The translations under genes and the position numbers were made by a program. The notes under the pieces are model-generated. The model searched no databases. It was given only the letters and a program-made list of their open reading frames with translations, and was not told the DNA's origin. Shown here one piece after another: positions 27,614-38,700 of a stretch of 60,912 nt of DNA; positions within the stretch are counted from its first letter, which is position 1, and each line of letters starts with the position of its first letter. The stretch covers positions 1 through 60,912 of the forward strand of contig SACZ01000012.1 in NCBI GenBank assembly GCA_023369685.1, in the 5' to 3' direction. Origin of the DNA: Prolixibacteraceae bacterium JC049. Its GTDB lineage: Bacteria; Bacteroidota; Bacteroidia; Bacteroidales; Prolixibacteraceae.

Positions 27614-28010
27614 AAGCAGAAAGCATTACTTCTGTTGTTTTTACCCAGGCATAAACCTCACTATCTATCGTTAAATTTAAACTTTTTAGGCTTTCTGTTG
27701 GTAAAACCACCAGTATTTGTCCCAACACAGTCTCGAGTTCAATTTTCGACAACAGGTTTCCCAATTCGATATTTGCTACTTTACCTTCCACTTTATTGCA
27801 TAAGCTGATTCCAGTTAATTCCTTATCTGAGATAATTACTTCAGTTTCCTTAAAATGGATATTTATATCATTACCGATTCTTAAATAATCGGCTGATTGA
27901 GGAGTCTCAATAATGATGCTTTTCAGTAAAACACCTTTACAAAATACAGTTACCAGCGATAAATTGCCACTAACTTCAATCGACTCTATTTGGCATTTAA
28001 ACGAATTCAT
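27603..28010 (-). CDS. Mop (TOBE) domain molybdate-binding protein
   Basis: About 135 residues from the ATG at 28010, made of two Mop/TOBE-like halves (about 1-66 and 67-135; the second has NKVEGKVANIELGNLLSKIE and VYAWVKTTEVMLS). Di-Mop proteins such as ModG bind molybdate or tungstate oligomerically in the cytosol. The frame is open 10 codons further up, inside modA, but ATG 28010 begins 7 bp after the modA stop and gives the family N-terminus MNSFKCQIESI. It is placed between modA and modB, so it may serve as the molybdate buffer or hand-off of this transporter. Confidence 0.75.
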   Translation of the reverse strand: MNSFKCQIESIEVSGNLSLVTVFCKGVLLKSIIIETPQSADYLRIGNDINIHFKETEVIISDKELTGISLCNKVEGKVANIELGNLLSKIELETVLGQILVVLPTESLKSLNLTIDSEVYAWVKTTEVMLSAYEY

Positions 28011-28017
28011 ATTGGCA

Positions 28018-28770
28018 TTAATTGATATTAAAGTAACCATATTTCCTCAATATAGTTCTCCCTTTTTCTGATTGAACAAACTGTAAGAATTCACTCGCTT
28101 TTTGTTCCTCTCTTTTCTCTCCCTTTATTACAACTACCCCTTGCTCAATGGGCATATAAAGTTCTTTATCCAGATTAATCCATACTCCTTTTTGCTGAAA
28201 CCGTCTACTCAATATCATCGATTTTGAAACAAACCCTACCTCTGCTGCTTCCGAATAGACAAACTGAGTTGTCTGACCAATGGATTCGCCATAAACCAGC
28301 TTCTCTTTTACCGCATCCAACATCTTGCTGTTTATCAATAATTGCTGTGCTGCTTTCCCATAAGGAGCAGTGGCAGGATTAGCTATGGCAATATGTTTTA
28401 TCTCTTCCCTTACTAAGTCACTTAACCTAAAATTATCTCTTTTCTGAATACTCCAAAGCACAACCTCACCTAAAGCATAAACCATAGGCTTATCTAATGT
28501 TTTATCAACTCTAAATAAGTATTCAGGATATTTCATATCGGCAGAAAAGAATAAGTTGAATGGAGCTCCCTCTTTTATCTGAGCCATTAGTTTACCTGAA
28601 GACCCCACCACCATTTCACATTTAGTTTCGGATATTTTTTCGAAATCATTCACCAACTCTTCCATGGCAAATTGCATATTGGCAGCTACTGCAATTCGAA
28701 TCACATTTTGCTTCTTCGAATTACAACTCCCCAACAACAAACAACAAGATATTATAATCCAAAACCTCAT
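28018..28770 (-). CDS. modA: Molybdate ABC transporter substrate-binding lipoprotein
   Basis: A 250-residue ModA-type binding protein. Signal ends in lipobox GSC (Cys16), so it is a lipoprotein rather than a soluble protein. The fold signature IRIAVAANMQFAMEELVNDF and VGSSGKLMAQIKEGAPFNLFFSAD (here in parts) matches ModA, whose Ser and backbone positions hold the oxyanion, and GKAAQQLL follows. It is first in the mod operon and divergent from the RND operon across a 277-bp gap that has no evident gene. Confidence 0.92.
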   Translation of the reverse strand: MRFWIIISCCLLLGSCNSKKQNVIRIAVAANMQFAMEELVNDFEKISETKCEMVVGSSGKLMAQIKEGAPFNLFFSADMKYPEYLFRVDKTLDKPMVYALGEVVLWSIQKRDNFRLSDLVREEIKHIAIANPATAPYGKAAQQLLINSKMLDAVKEKLVYGESIGQTTQFVYSEAAEVGFVSKSMILSRRFQQKGVWINLDKELYMPIEQGVVVIKGEKREEQKASEFLQFVQSEKGRTILRKYGYFNIN

Positions 28771-29047
28771 ATCATCATTATAAAGTTCATTTAAATATAA
28801 TTAAAGCACATTAAAGATCAACTTCTTTTTCAGAAACATACAGTTACTGAAATCTAACAAATTTATAATTCTATATAAATCAGTATTTTATTGAATTCAT
28901 CTTTTTCTCTTGAATTATTTGGATTTATACTAAATTATTTCATTTCTTTGCGCTTTCATTACATCTACACACGCTGACAGCTTTTTTATAGCAACCTTTT
29001 CACCATGAAGCTGTTAAATAATTGTAATAAAACATAAACATTTAGAA

Positions 29048-31429
29048 ATGAGATTTAATCGACTCGTTTTATGCTTTTGTATTCTTTGCATTAGCATAGC
29101 TTCTTTTGCTCAGCAGCAAAAGCAAGTCAGAATTGGAGTGCTTGTTGATACTTTTTCTGAAGAACATCAGCCCCTATTTCTGCAATTGCAGAATCAAATA
29201 GCTGCAGTTGTTGGACAAGAAGCACAGTTAATTTTTGATGAAGACTTTATTCGTTCAAACAACCTAAGTATTCATCAATCAAGGAAAAACTATCAAGAAT
29301 TCATTAATAGTTCTCAAGTGGATCTGATATTGGCATTTGGCCCTATTCAGAGCTATTTATTAATGGAGCAGAAAGAGTTTCCTAAGCCTATAATTCTTAT
29401 GGGTACTCTCAATAAAGAGTTAATGAATCTCCCTAAAAAAGGGAATGTTTCCGGAGTTCATAATTTAACCTATCTCGTTACTCCTGAATCTATCGTTGAA
29501 GAGTTGTCCACTTTTCAGGATTTATTTCCTTACAAGAAAATAGGAGTAATAGTGGATAAACACGTCAATGAACTATTCCCGATTAAACATATTCTGGATG
29601 AATATTTCAAAACACAAACGTCAGCTTATAAAATTATAACAACGACTCCTGATGACAGTATTCCTACAGACCAAGAGTTAAAAGACATTGACGCAGTTTA
29701 TCTTTCCAATAATGCATGGTATAAAGAAGAACAGTTTTCAAAGCTGGTAGAATCGCTCAACAGGCTCAAATTACCGTCTTTTTCTGCCTTAGGAAGAGAA
29801 GCAACAACATTTGGAGCTTTATTTTCACACAGTTCCAGCTACAACACTGAAAATTTTATGCGAAGAATTGCCTTAAGTGTAGAATCTGTAGTAAATGGAG
29901 TAAACCCAAAAGATATTCCTGTAACCATTGATTATGACCGCGATTTGGCGTTAAATATTGAAACAGCGTTTAAGATTAATTTCCCATTGAGATACAGTCA
30001 GCTGTTAGAGATGGAAATAGTTGGAGATTCGAAAAAAATACCTTCTGAAAGAAGATATACACTTGAAACAGCAATTCAGCAAGCATTTAAAAACAACCTA
30101 AACCTTAAGGTTAATCAGAAAAATGTTGAGTTAGCCAAGCAAGATGTTAAGTTGGCAAAAAGCAACTACTTACCTGATGTTTCTGCTGCTGCACAAGGAG
30201 TCTATTTAGATCCTGAAGTAGCCAAAATATCCAATGGATCTAATCCTGAGTTCAAAACAGATGCCAACGTAACACTAAAGCAAGTTATATTCTCAGAAGA
30301 AGCATCAGCAAATATCAAAATTAGCAAGCATCAACAAAAAGCGCAAGAAGCCAACTATAATGCACAAGAGTTAGATTTAATTCTTGATTGTAATGTTGCT
30401 TATTTCAATGCACTTATTGCTAAAAACAACGTTCTTATTCAAGATGAGAATCTAAGAGTAACACGAAAAAACTACGATATTGCATTGCAAAATTTTGAAG
30501 CTGGCCAAAGTGGAAAATCAGATGTACTTCGTTTGAGAAGTGAGCTTGCATTGGCTACTCAGAATCTTGTTCAAGCTCAAACACAATTTTTTATTACTCT
30601 TAACAAATTGAACGAGGTATTGAATAATCCATTTGACCTAAAAATTGACATCGAAAATATTGATTTTACTTCGGGTAGCTATCAGGATTACGATTATCAA
30701 ATGATTTTCGATGTAATTGATAGTCCTACTCTGCGCGATAAGTTCATTCACTTCTTAATTTCAGAAGCTCAAAACAATGCACCTGAATTAAGTGCATTAG
30801 AATACAATATAAAAGCAGCACAACGAGCAACTAGTCTTTATCAAAAAAGTAAGTTTTTACCAACTCTTGCATTACAAGGTCAATACAATCATACGCTATC
30901 CAGAGGAGGAAAAGGCACCAGCTATCCCAATGGCTTCCCATCACCTCCGGACGGTACATACAATGTGGCATTAAACCTCTCTTTACCTATTTTTCAGAAG
31001 AACCAGCGTAATCTAAATAGGCAAAAGTCCATAATTCAAGAAGAGCAGTTGTTTCTACAGCGAGATATGGTTAAACAATCGCTTTCGCGCAATGTAACAG
31101 ATGGTGTTGCCAATCTGGTTGCTCATATCACTAATATCGAAATTTCAAAGATTTCAGCAGATGCTGCGAAAGAAGGTTTAGATCTTACTCAGGTTGGCTA
31201 CAGTAATGGTGCTGTGAATATAACATCGCTTATTGATGCTCAACGTACCAATGTTCAAGCACAACAGCAACATACCAATGCCATTTACAATTATCTATTG
31301 GCAGCAACTCAGCTGGAACGAATTATCGGTTACTATTTCATTATGAATAGTCAAGAGCAAAACGATGATTTTATTAACCGTTTCAAGAAGTTTGCTTTAA
31401 TTAATTCTGACAATAACAACAATAAATAA
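29048..31429 (+). CDS. Fusion: periplasmic ABC-type substrate-binding domain + TolC outer-membrane efflux protein
   Basis: A 793-residue protein with signal peptide (cleavage near FAQ, residue 21). Residues 25-325 look like an ABC_sub_bind-type periplasmic binding protein: VRIGVLVDTF, VDLILAFGPIQSYLL, KIGVIVDKHVNELFP and GREATTFGALFSHSS in family order. Residues 335-785 are a TolC protein with its two repeats of coiled-coil helices (LETAIQQAFKNNLNLKVNQ; later DLTQVGYSNGAVNITSLIDAQ). Ordinary TolC proteins are about 450 residues. It is the first gene of an RND operon, 8 bp before the adaptor gene. The added domain could sense or collect a substrate at the periplasmic mouth, or be a leftover of a gene fusion. 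Both halves are clear; the combined role is inferred. Confidence 0.85.
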   Translation: MRFNRLVLCFCILCISIASFAQQQKQVRIGVLVDTFSEEHQPLFLQLQNQIAAVVGQEAQLIFDEDFIRSNNLSIHQSRKNYQEFINSSQVDLILAFGPIQSYLLMEQKEFPKPIILMGTLNKELMNLPKKGNVSGVHNLTYLVTPESIVEELSTFQDLFPYKKIGVIVDKHVNELFPIKHILDEYFKTQTSAYKIITTTPDDSIPTDQELKDIDAVYLSNNAWYKEEQFSKLVESLNRLKLPSFSALGREATTFGALFSHSSSYNTENFMRRIALSVESVVNGVNPKDIPVTIDYDRDLALNIETAFKINFPLRYSQLLEMEIVGDSKKIPSERRYTLETAIQQAFKNNLNLKVNQKNVELAKQDVKLAKSNYLPDVSAAAQGVYLDPEVAKISNGSNPEFKTDANVTLKQVIFSEEASANIKISKHQQKAQEANYNAQELDLILDCNVAYFNALIAKNNVLIQDENLRVTRKNYDIALQNFEAGQSGKSDVLRLRSELALATQNLVQAQTQFFITLNKLNEVLNNPFDLKIDIENIDFTSGSYQDYDYQMIFDVIDSPTLRDKFIHFLISEAQNNAPELSALEYNIKAAQRATSLYQKSKFLPTLALQGQYNHTLSRGGKGTSYPNGFPSPPDGTYNVALNLSLPIFQKNQRNLNRQKSIIQEEQLFLQRDMVKQSLSRNVTDGVANLVAHITNIEISKISADAAKEGLDLTQVGYSNGAVNITSLIDAQRTNVQAQQQHTNAIYNYLLAATQLERIIGYYFIMNSQEQNDDFINRFKKFALINSDNNNNK

Positions 31430-31437
31430 GATACCAC

Positions 31438-32529
31438 ATGAAGACACAAATAAATATATATTTCGGACTAATTATTCTTTTAACCTTTCTGGCATCATGC
31501 GGAGGTAAGAAAGAAAAAGAAACTAAAGAGTTAATTAAGCCTGTTAAATTTCAGGAAGTAAGCTATGCACACGGAGGAACCAATCGCACCTTCTTAGGAA
31601 CAGCTCGCTCCAATAAAGAAATTAACCTAAGCTTTCGCTCTAGTGGTATTCTTACAACTTTAAACATTGCTATTGGACAAAAGGTAAATAAAGGAGATCT
31701 TTTAGCTCAGCTTGACAACACTGAAGCAATTCTATCGTTAGAACAAGCTAATGCTTCTTTAAATTCTGCTAAATCGTCTCTAAATACCGCTACTTCGGCA
31801 TTAAACAGAACCAGAACACTATTTGAAAAAGGAAGTGCCTCTTTAAGTGATTACGAATCGGCAAAGTCCAGATTTGTTGATGCACAAGCCAATTACCAGT
31901 CGGCATTACGTTCGGTTGAAATTAGAAAGAAGCAGGTTGCTTATGGAACTATTTATGCTCCTTCGAATGGTATAATTGCTTCCCGAAAAGTTGAGATTAA
32001 CGAGAATGTTAATGCTGGTGAAGTGGTAGCCAATTTAAATGCTGGTAGCTTCATGGAGATTCGTTTGGGGATTCCTGAAAATGCCATTAACAGAGTGGCA
32101 AAAGGCATGCAAGTAGTCATTAACTTCCCATCGTTAGAAAATAGTGTTTTCAACGGAATGGTAAGTGAAGTTTCTCCTTCCATCGATGCTAATACCTCTA
32201 CTTACCCTGTTCGAATTAAAATTGAAAATGCCACTAAAGAGATTAAATCAGGTATGGCTGCAAATGTTGTATTCACTTTCGATAATCTTCTTCAGGACGA
32301 AGAGTTAATTGTTCCGATTACGGCTGTGGGAGAAGATAGCAAAGGAAACTTTGTTTTCATCATTATTTCTACTGATGGAAAAACGGGAACAGTTCAGAAA
32401 AAACATTTTGCCATTAAAGAACTAACCAACTCTGGTTTTATCGTAAAAGATGGACTTAAAATTGGAGAAAAAGTAGCAACCGCGGGCTTGCAAACTCTGT
32501 TAGACGGACAGAAAGTAAGATTGAATTAA
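31438..32529 (+). CDS. RND efflux periplasmic adaptor (membrane fusion) lipoprotein
   Basis: A 363-residue adaptor. Lipobox ASC (Cys21), split biotinyl-lipoyl domain (GQKVNKGDLLAQLDN and IYAPSNGIIASRKVEINENV), the helical hairpin between them (about 95-160) and the beta-barrel domain (about 200-290). It links the RND pump to the TolC protein in the periplasm. Gaps of 8 bp upstream and 25 bp downstream show a single operon. Confidence 0.93.
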   Translation: MKTQINIYFGLIILLTFLASCGGKKEKETKELIKPVKFQEVSYAHGGTNRTFLGTARSNKEINLSFRSSGILTTLNIAIGQKVNKGDLLAQLDNTEAILSLEQANASLNSAKSSLNTATSALNRTRTLFEKGSASLSDYESAKSRFVDAQANYQSALRSVEIRKKQVAYGTIYAPSNGIIASRKVEINENVNAGEVVANLNAGSFMEIRLGIPENAINRVAKGMQVVINFPSLENSVFNGMVSEVSPSIDANTSTYPVRIKIENATKEIKSGMAANVVFTFDNLLQDEELIVPITAVGEDSKGNFVFIIISTDGKTGTVQKKHFAIKELTNSGFIVKDGLKIGEKVATAGLQTLLDGQKVRLN

Positions 32530-32554
32530 TTGTGTTACCCATAAATATTTAAAC

Positions 32555-35500
32555 ATGAATTTAACCAAATTCACAATCGAAAAGAATAGAATCACCTTCA
32601 CGCTTTTAGCGGTAGTGATTATTATGGGGCTTACACTTTATAAATCGTTGCCTCGAGACAGTATGCCTCCCTACACCATTCGTGTGGCTACCATTGTATC
32701 ATCGTTTCCAGGAGCTAGCCCTGAGCGTGTAGAACAGTTGGTTACTGACAAGATAGAAAAGACGGCTCAGGAGATTCCTGAAGTAAAAGAGATTACAAGT
32801 ACATCCCGAACCGGGTTGTCAGTAGTTTCCGTTACACTTAAAGATGAAGTATCGAAAGATAAGTTGCAGATAATATGGGATCGTCTTCGCCGTAAATTAG
32901 ATAAGATTGATGGGCTTCCTGATGGTGTTCATCCTGACCTGAACGATGAAGACATTGGTGTAGTTTATGGAATCATGCTTGGATTAACCAGCGATGGCTT
33001 CTCTTATGCCGAAATGAAAGACTATGCCGATGACTTACGCGACGACTTAATTAAGCTGAACGATGCTGCTAAAGTGGAGTTAGGCGGAGTTCAGGAAGAG
33101 CGTGTTTTTGTAGAGTTTGACAATGCTCAATTGAAAGAATACGGCTTAACATCGTCTCGTTTGCAGAATATCATTGCTACTACTAATATCCTGAACTCAG
33201 GGGGACAAATTAACCTGGAAGAAGAACGAATTATTCTGGAACCAACAGGTAACTTCAATAACGTAAAAGATATCCAAAATACACTTATTCCTGTTGGAGA
33301 TGGTAAGCAAGTGGTGCGTTTAAGTGACATAACTAAAGTTACAAAGGGTTATATTCAGCCTTCTTCTTCAATGGTATATGTAAACGGAAAGCCAGCAATT
33401 GCACTTTCGGTTTCGTTAAAGTCGGGAGCCAATATCATCAACTTAGGAATGAAAGTAGATGAAGTGACTCAGAAATGGAATGGTCAACTTCCGGTTGGAT
33501 TAAACTTGGTTCGATTATCATCTATTGACAGCTATGTAGATAATAGTATCGACAATTTCATTAGCAACCTGATACAGTCAATTGTTATTGTTCTTGCAGT
33601 GATGCTAGTATTTTTGGGACTAAGAACAGGACTTGTTGTGGCCAGTCTTATTCCAATTGTTACTATTATGACACTGATGCTGATGGGAATCATCAACATG
33701 GGACTGAACCAGGTTACATTGGCCGCATTAATTATGGCTTTAGGAATGATGGTTGATAACGCTATTGTTATTTCAGAGTCGATACTGGTAAAAATGCAAA
33801 GAGGCATTTCAGCCAAACAAGCAGCCATTGATTCCAGTAAAGAGCTTATTATTCCTCTTCTAATTTCTACATTAACCACATCTGCAGCTTTCCTTTCATT
33901 CTTCCTTGCTCAATCAGTAATGGGAGATATTATGGGACCTATTTTCGTGGTAATTACACTGGCGCTACTTTCATCGTGGATTGTTTCTCTAACCATTATC
34001 ACTCTCCTATCGTACCTTTTCTTAAAGGTTAAAGTAGGCGAAGATGCGAAACCTAACTTTATGGATCGTCTATTCGATTCATTAAAAGTATACTATAAAG
34101 TACTTATTCTGAAAGCGCTTCGATTTAAAGCATCTGTATTAATAGGAATTGTTGTACTATTCATTGCATCGCTTTTTGGTTTTGGATTTATTCCATTCAT
34201 CTTCTTCCCTGACAGTGATCGAAACTTAATTACTGTTGATGTAAACCTTCCTTTGGGGACTAAGATTGAACGCACAAAAGAAGTGGTACTAAAGATTGAA
34301 AAGTACATGCGCGACTCGCTTCAAGTAGAAGATAATAGCAAAATTGGTATTCAAGACTGGTCTTCATTTGTGGGTCAAGGGCCAGAATCATATGACTTAG
34401 GTTATAGCCAAGATGAAGCTAACTCAGGTTATGCCCATATCTTGGTCAATACTTCATCGTTTATGGCCAACCAGCCTATGATTAACCGATTGGATAACTA
34501 TTGCTTTAATAACTTCCCGAATGCCGATATTAAGATTGGACCATTAGGAGCCGGCGGTGGTGGAACACCAATTGAAGTATATGTAAAAGGAGATAGTCCT
34601 GATAAGTTGGCCGAAATATCGGAAAAGGTTAAAATGCAACTGAGTCAGATTGATGGAACTAAAAACGTTAAAGACGACTGGGGACCGAAAAGTAAGAAGT
34701 TTGTTATCAATATCGATCAGAGTAAAGCACAGAAGGCTGGCATTACCAACCAGGATATTGCGATCTCATTGCTTACGGTTCTGGATGGAAATAAAACAGG
34801 AGAATACCGTGAGGATGATAAGACCATCCCTATCCTGCTAAAAAGTGGATCGAGTAACGAGCAGAGTTACCAAACTCTGGCAACCATGAATGTATATTCT
34901 CAAAGTACAGGAAAGAACGTTCCACTATCTCAGGTAGCCAATATTCTTCCGCAATGGCAGTATGCAAAAATTAAGCGCAGAAACTTAGATAGAAGTATCA
35001 ACATCTCTTCGGAATTACGTGAAGGTGGAAATGCATCAGAGGTAATGAGCGCACTTATTCCATGGTTGGACGAGCAGAAAAAGAGCTGGCCAGAAGGATA
35101 TACTTACGAATTAGGTGGAGATAGTAAAAGTACAAGCGAAAACATGGGTGCTGTTATTGATTACCTTCCTCTTTCGGCTTTCATCATTGTGCTGTTACTA
35201 ATTATCCAGTTTAATTCAGTTCGAAAAACAACAATGGTTATTAGTACCATTCCTTTGGGAATTATTGGCGTTGTTATTGGTCTTATCCTATTCCAGTCGT
35301 ATTTCGGTTTTATGGCCTTTTTGGGTATTATATCACTGGCAGGTATTGTCATCAACAATGCCATTGTGTTAATCGACCGAATTGAGATAGAGCTAAACGA
35401 ATTTAAACGCTCGCCACAGGATGCAGTTATTGTAGCTTGCCTACAGCGCTTCCGTCCTATCCTATTAACCACTTTTACAACGGCACTCGGACTAATTCCA

Positions 35501-35668
35501 TTGTATTTGGGAGGAGGACTAATGTGGGAACCAATGGCAGTAACCATCATGATTGGATTGCTTTTTGGTACCGTTATTACACTGGTTTTCTTACCAGCAT
35601 TCTTTAGTGTAATGTATAAAGTGAAATACGACGATTACCAATTCGATGATAGTTTGATGAAAATCTAA
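32555..35668 (+). CDS. RND-family efflux permease
   Basis: A 1037-residue AcrB-type pump with the two repeated halves: membrane segment near 12-28, porter domain, helices near 335-470 containing ALIMALGMMVDNAIVISE (the proton-relay Asp on TM4) and GISAKQAA, and a second set near 860-1020 with GIVINNAIVLIDR. The N-terminus FTIEKNRITFTLLAVVII fits the hydrophobe/amphiphile-exporter group. Substrate is unknown; the unusual binding-protein domain of the TolC partner may be the best hint. It ends 20 bp before a perfect terminator hairpin. Confidence 0.94.
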   Translation: MNLTKFTIEKNRITFTLLAVVIIMGLTLYKSLPRDSMPPYTIRVATIVSSFPGASPERVEQLVTDKIEKTAQEIPEVKEITSTSRTGLSVVSVTLKDEVSKDKLQIIWDRLRRKLDKIDGLPDGVHPDLNDEDIGVVYGIMLGLTSDGFSYAEMKDYADDLRDDLIKLNDAAKVELGGVQEERVFVEFDNAQLKEYGLTSSRLQNIIATTNILNSGGQINLEEERIILEPTGNFNNVKDIQNTLIPVGDGKQVVRLSDITKVTKGYIQPSSSMVYVNGKPAIALSVSLKSGANIINLGMKVDEVTQKWNGQLPVGLNLVRLSSIDSYVDNSIDNFISNLIQSIVIVLAVMLVFLGLRTGLVVASLIPIVTIMTLMLMGIINMGLNQVTLAALIMALGMMVDNAIVISESILVKMQRGISAKQAAIDSSKELIIPLLISTLTTSAAFLSFFLAQSVMGDIMGPIFVVITLALLSSWIVSLTIITLLSYLFLKVKVGEDAKPNFMDRLFDSLKVYYKVLILKALRFKASVLIGIVVLFIASLFGFGFIPFIFFPDSDRNLITVDVNLPLGTKIERTKEVVLKIEKYMRDSLQVEDNSKIGIQDWSSFVGQGPESYDLGYSQDEANSGYAHILVNTSSFMANQPMINRLDNYCFNNFPNADIKIGPLGAGGGGTPIEVYVKGDSPDKLAEISEKVKMQLSQIDGTKNVKDDWGPKSKKFVINIDQSKAQKAGITNQDIAISLLTVLDGNKTGEYREDDKTIPILLKSGSSNEQSYQTLATMNVYSQSTGKNVPLSQVANILPQWQYAKIKRRNLDRSINISSELREGGNASEVMSALIPWLDEQKKSWPEGYTYELGGDSKSTSENMGAVIDYLPLSAFIIVLLLIIQFNSVRKTTMVISTIPLGIIGVVIGLILFQSYFGFMAFLGIISLAGIVINNAIVLIDRIEIELNEFKRSPQDAVIVACLQRFRPILLTTFTTALGLIPLYLGGGLMWEPMAVTIMIGLLFGTVITLVFLPAFFSVMYKVKYDDYQFDDSLMKI

Positions 35669-35688
35669 TATCACAACATTATAAAAAC

Positions 35689-35724
35689 AGAAAGCCCACT
35701 ATTTTTTCAGATAGTGGGCTTTCT
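35689..35724. terminator. Bidirectional rho-independent terminator
   Basis: AGAAAGCCCACTAT (35689-35702) pairs perfectly with ATAGTGGGCTTTCT (35711-35724), 14 bp with an 8-base loop. It lies between the RND permease and the convergent YCF48-type gene and can serve both. Short A/T runs flank it on each side. Confidence 0.88.
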
Positions 35725-35738
35725 AGTATTTGCAATAA

Positions 35739-38700
35739 TTACTTCTTCACAATTTTCCTGGTTTCAAACGAATTATTCATTATTACTTTCAACCAATATA
35801 CTCCGACAGTAAATTCGTTCAAATCAATTTCATTACTATTATTGATTGACTTCAACAACTGGCCATTGGAGTTATATAATTCTAACTTCTTTATCACATT
35901 GTTTGTAGCGACCTTAATAGCATTATTAGTTGGATTTGGATAAACACTCAAATCTGAGATCGACTTATTACTTTCTACAGATGTATCTATTCTCAATTGG
36001 TATGAAAAAGGTTCTGAATATATAAACTTATCTTGGTACGTTCCTCGAAACTTAAAATAATACTTCGTTTTTGGAGTTAAATCATTTAATGTAATGCTTG
36101 CATTATTCATGGGGTTATAAGAAATAGACAATGGGTCACAAGCAATGGAATCAGTCAAGTCCTCTGTCTTTCCATATAACAATTTCAGATTAGTAATTTC
36201 ATCTTCTGGGATATATACAAAAGCGGATAAATCTAGAGTTCTTCCATCTACTTCCCGTAAATCTTTTGCAATAATTGAGGCCTTATTATCAATATTAAAC
36301 ATGTATTCTTTGCTAAATAAAGTATCCTTCCCCATTGTCCCCTTAAACCTGAAATAGTAATTCGAATTATTATTCAAATCACTTTCTCTTGATCCAAATA
36401 TGTATTTTTGTCCCATATTTACCTGTAGATTATAAGAATTTGACAGCTTCTCATAGTTTCGAGATAATCCATATTGAAACCCACAATTTTTAATAGTGTC
36501 TTTACCTGCAACAACCATTGCTCTAAAGAGTACTCCTTTTCCTTCAATCTCCGGTTTATAAACAGTGAATTTATAATCTACAGTGGTTTTAAAAGTCTTC
36601 AATTTACTGTAAAATATCTTTCCTCGACACTCTGCCTTTATACGTAAATAGTAATTTGTCTCTGGAAGTAGTCCTGTTACCTGTTGATTTATACTAACCC
36701 AACCATTGGGTTCTACTTTAGATATATTGCATGGGACACTCTTAAACTCTCCATCTTCTTTTAAAGAATATTGCAGTTCAATATTCTTTACCTCATAACT
36801 TCTTGTAGACACTCCTCCATTGAATACAATTCTTCTTGAAAAGTTCTTATTCTGATCCTCTAACCCCATTTCACACAACCGTAGAGTTCTCCCAGTATCA
36901 ATATTACTCTTATAGGTAGTCCCATCACATTTTACCCTTAGTTGAAAATAATAACATTTCTCTGGTTCCAGATTATTTATATGGGCAACAACCTTCTTCG
37001 CTGAATTGCTTTCTATCAAAGAATCAATTTTAACAGAATGGTCTAACTTCTCTTCAGACAAACCATAATCAAAATATATTTCATCAATCTTGTTTCCATT
37101 TAAAGCAACATATCCTGTAAGTATTCCTGTCACATCAGAAAATTCATCATCACATGCTAGCTTCAAATTAACAGGTTCAGACTTTATCTCTTTTTTTAAT
37201 ATAAGTCCCTTAAATCCAATCACAAAAAGCATATTATCAACTCTCTGTATTTCTCTTAAATCATTTGATTCTATTTCTGTATCCCAGATTAAGCCTCCAT
37301 TTTTAGTACTTAATATTCCATTATTATTAAGATGATAGCTCTCATTATCATTGATAACTATAAAATCATTAGCTCCTCTAGAAATAGTCTCTGTTTTTAT
37401 CCAATTAGCACCTCCATCAACAGTCTTGTATGAAGATGAATTATCCACTACATATCCACAATCTTCTGTTTTAAAATAAATTGCAGTTACAATTTCCTTT
37501 TCAAATACTATATTCCAATTTTTGCCACCATCGTTTGTTTTATACACATGATTACTAAAATATGCATATCCAACGAGATCCGATATCATTTGAATCTTAT
37601 TAAAATACACATTCAAGTTTGACCATGTTTTACCACCATCAATCGTTCTTAATGTCTTATTGCCAGATTTAATAAATCCCAGTTTTTCGTCATGAAATTG
37701 AACTTTTGATAAGGTTCGCTGCTCTTCATATATATCTCCTTCAATTAAATCCCAATTTCTTCCTCCATCTTTCGTCTTATATAATTTATTTCCATAACTA
37801 TCATCTCTTTCATTCCTAAAAAGGGCATAGCCCATATCTTTATTAATAAAACTAAATGATGTGACCTTATCTTTCTCTTCTGCCCCATTTATCTCATACC
37901 AATTATCACCTCCATCTTTCGTCTTATAAAGCTTATCCCAAGCTAATATATATCCTATCTTATCACTCTTAAAATCTGCATCTTTTATTGTCATATAGGT
38001 AAAAGCTTGTTCTGTCCAAGTTATACCTCCATCTTCAGTTTTAACTATCTTACCTAATTTCCCTACAGCAAAACCTCTATCTTCATCTATGAAGCAGACT
38101 TTATTAAGATTAGCTAAAACTGTTGAATAATTAGAATAGTCTTTAACCTCCCATGTTTCACCACCATCATTTGTACTACCAATCCTACCACTTTCTCCAA
38201 CAGCGATATATTTTTTCTCATTAAAAAAGTGGTAATCAAAAAACAATCCACGTACATTATTGTCATGCCAAGTTTTTGCACCATCAGTTGTTCGATAGAC
38301 TTTCTCATTATGAGTTGCTAATCCAATCTTTTCATTATAGAAACATATAGTTGTCTCTTCGGAATACTCATGGTTTATTTGTGAGCAGAACTGCCATTCT
38401 TTTCCTCGATTAGTGGTTTTATACACCTTTCCATCAGTTGTAGCAGCATAAGCGATATTTGAATCAATATAATGAGCAGAAATAAACAAATGGGGATTCT
38501 TTTTTTGGATCCAGGTTTCTCCCGAGTCTTCAGAATAAAAAGTACTCAATCCAGTTGCGACTAACACCTTATTCTTATCTAAAATTAAAATATCTAATAT
38601 GCCAAAGATTCCCTTTATTTCTAATCGTGTCCATGTATTACCTTTATCTATTGTTCGATACAACAGTCCATGCTTCCCACTTACAAACCCAACATCTCCT

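Noticed and set aside
28771-29047. Possible molybdenum-cofactor riboswitch before modA
   Set aside because: I could find no multi-helix structure or conserved loops of that class in the AT-rich divergent gap.
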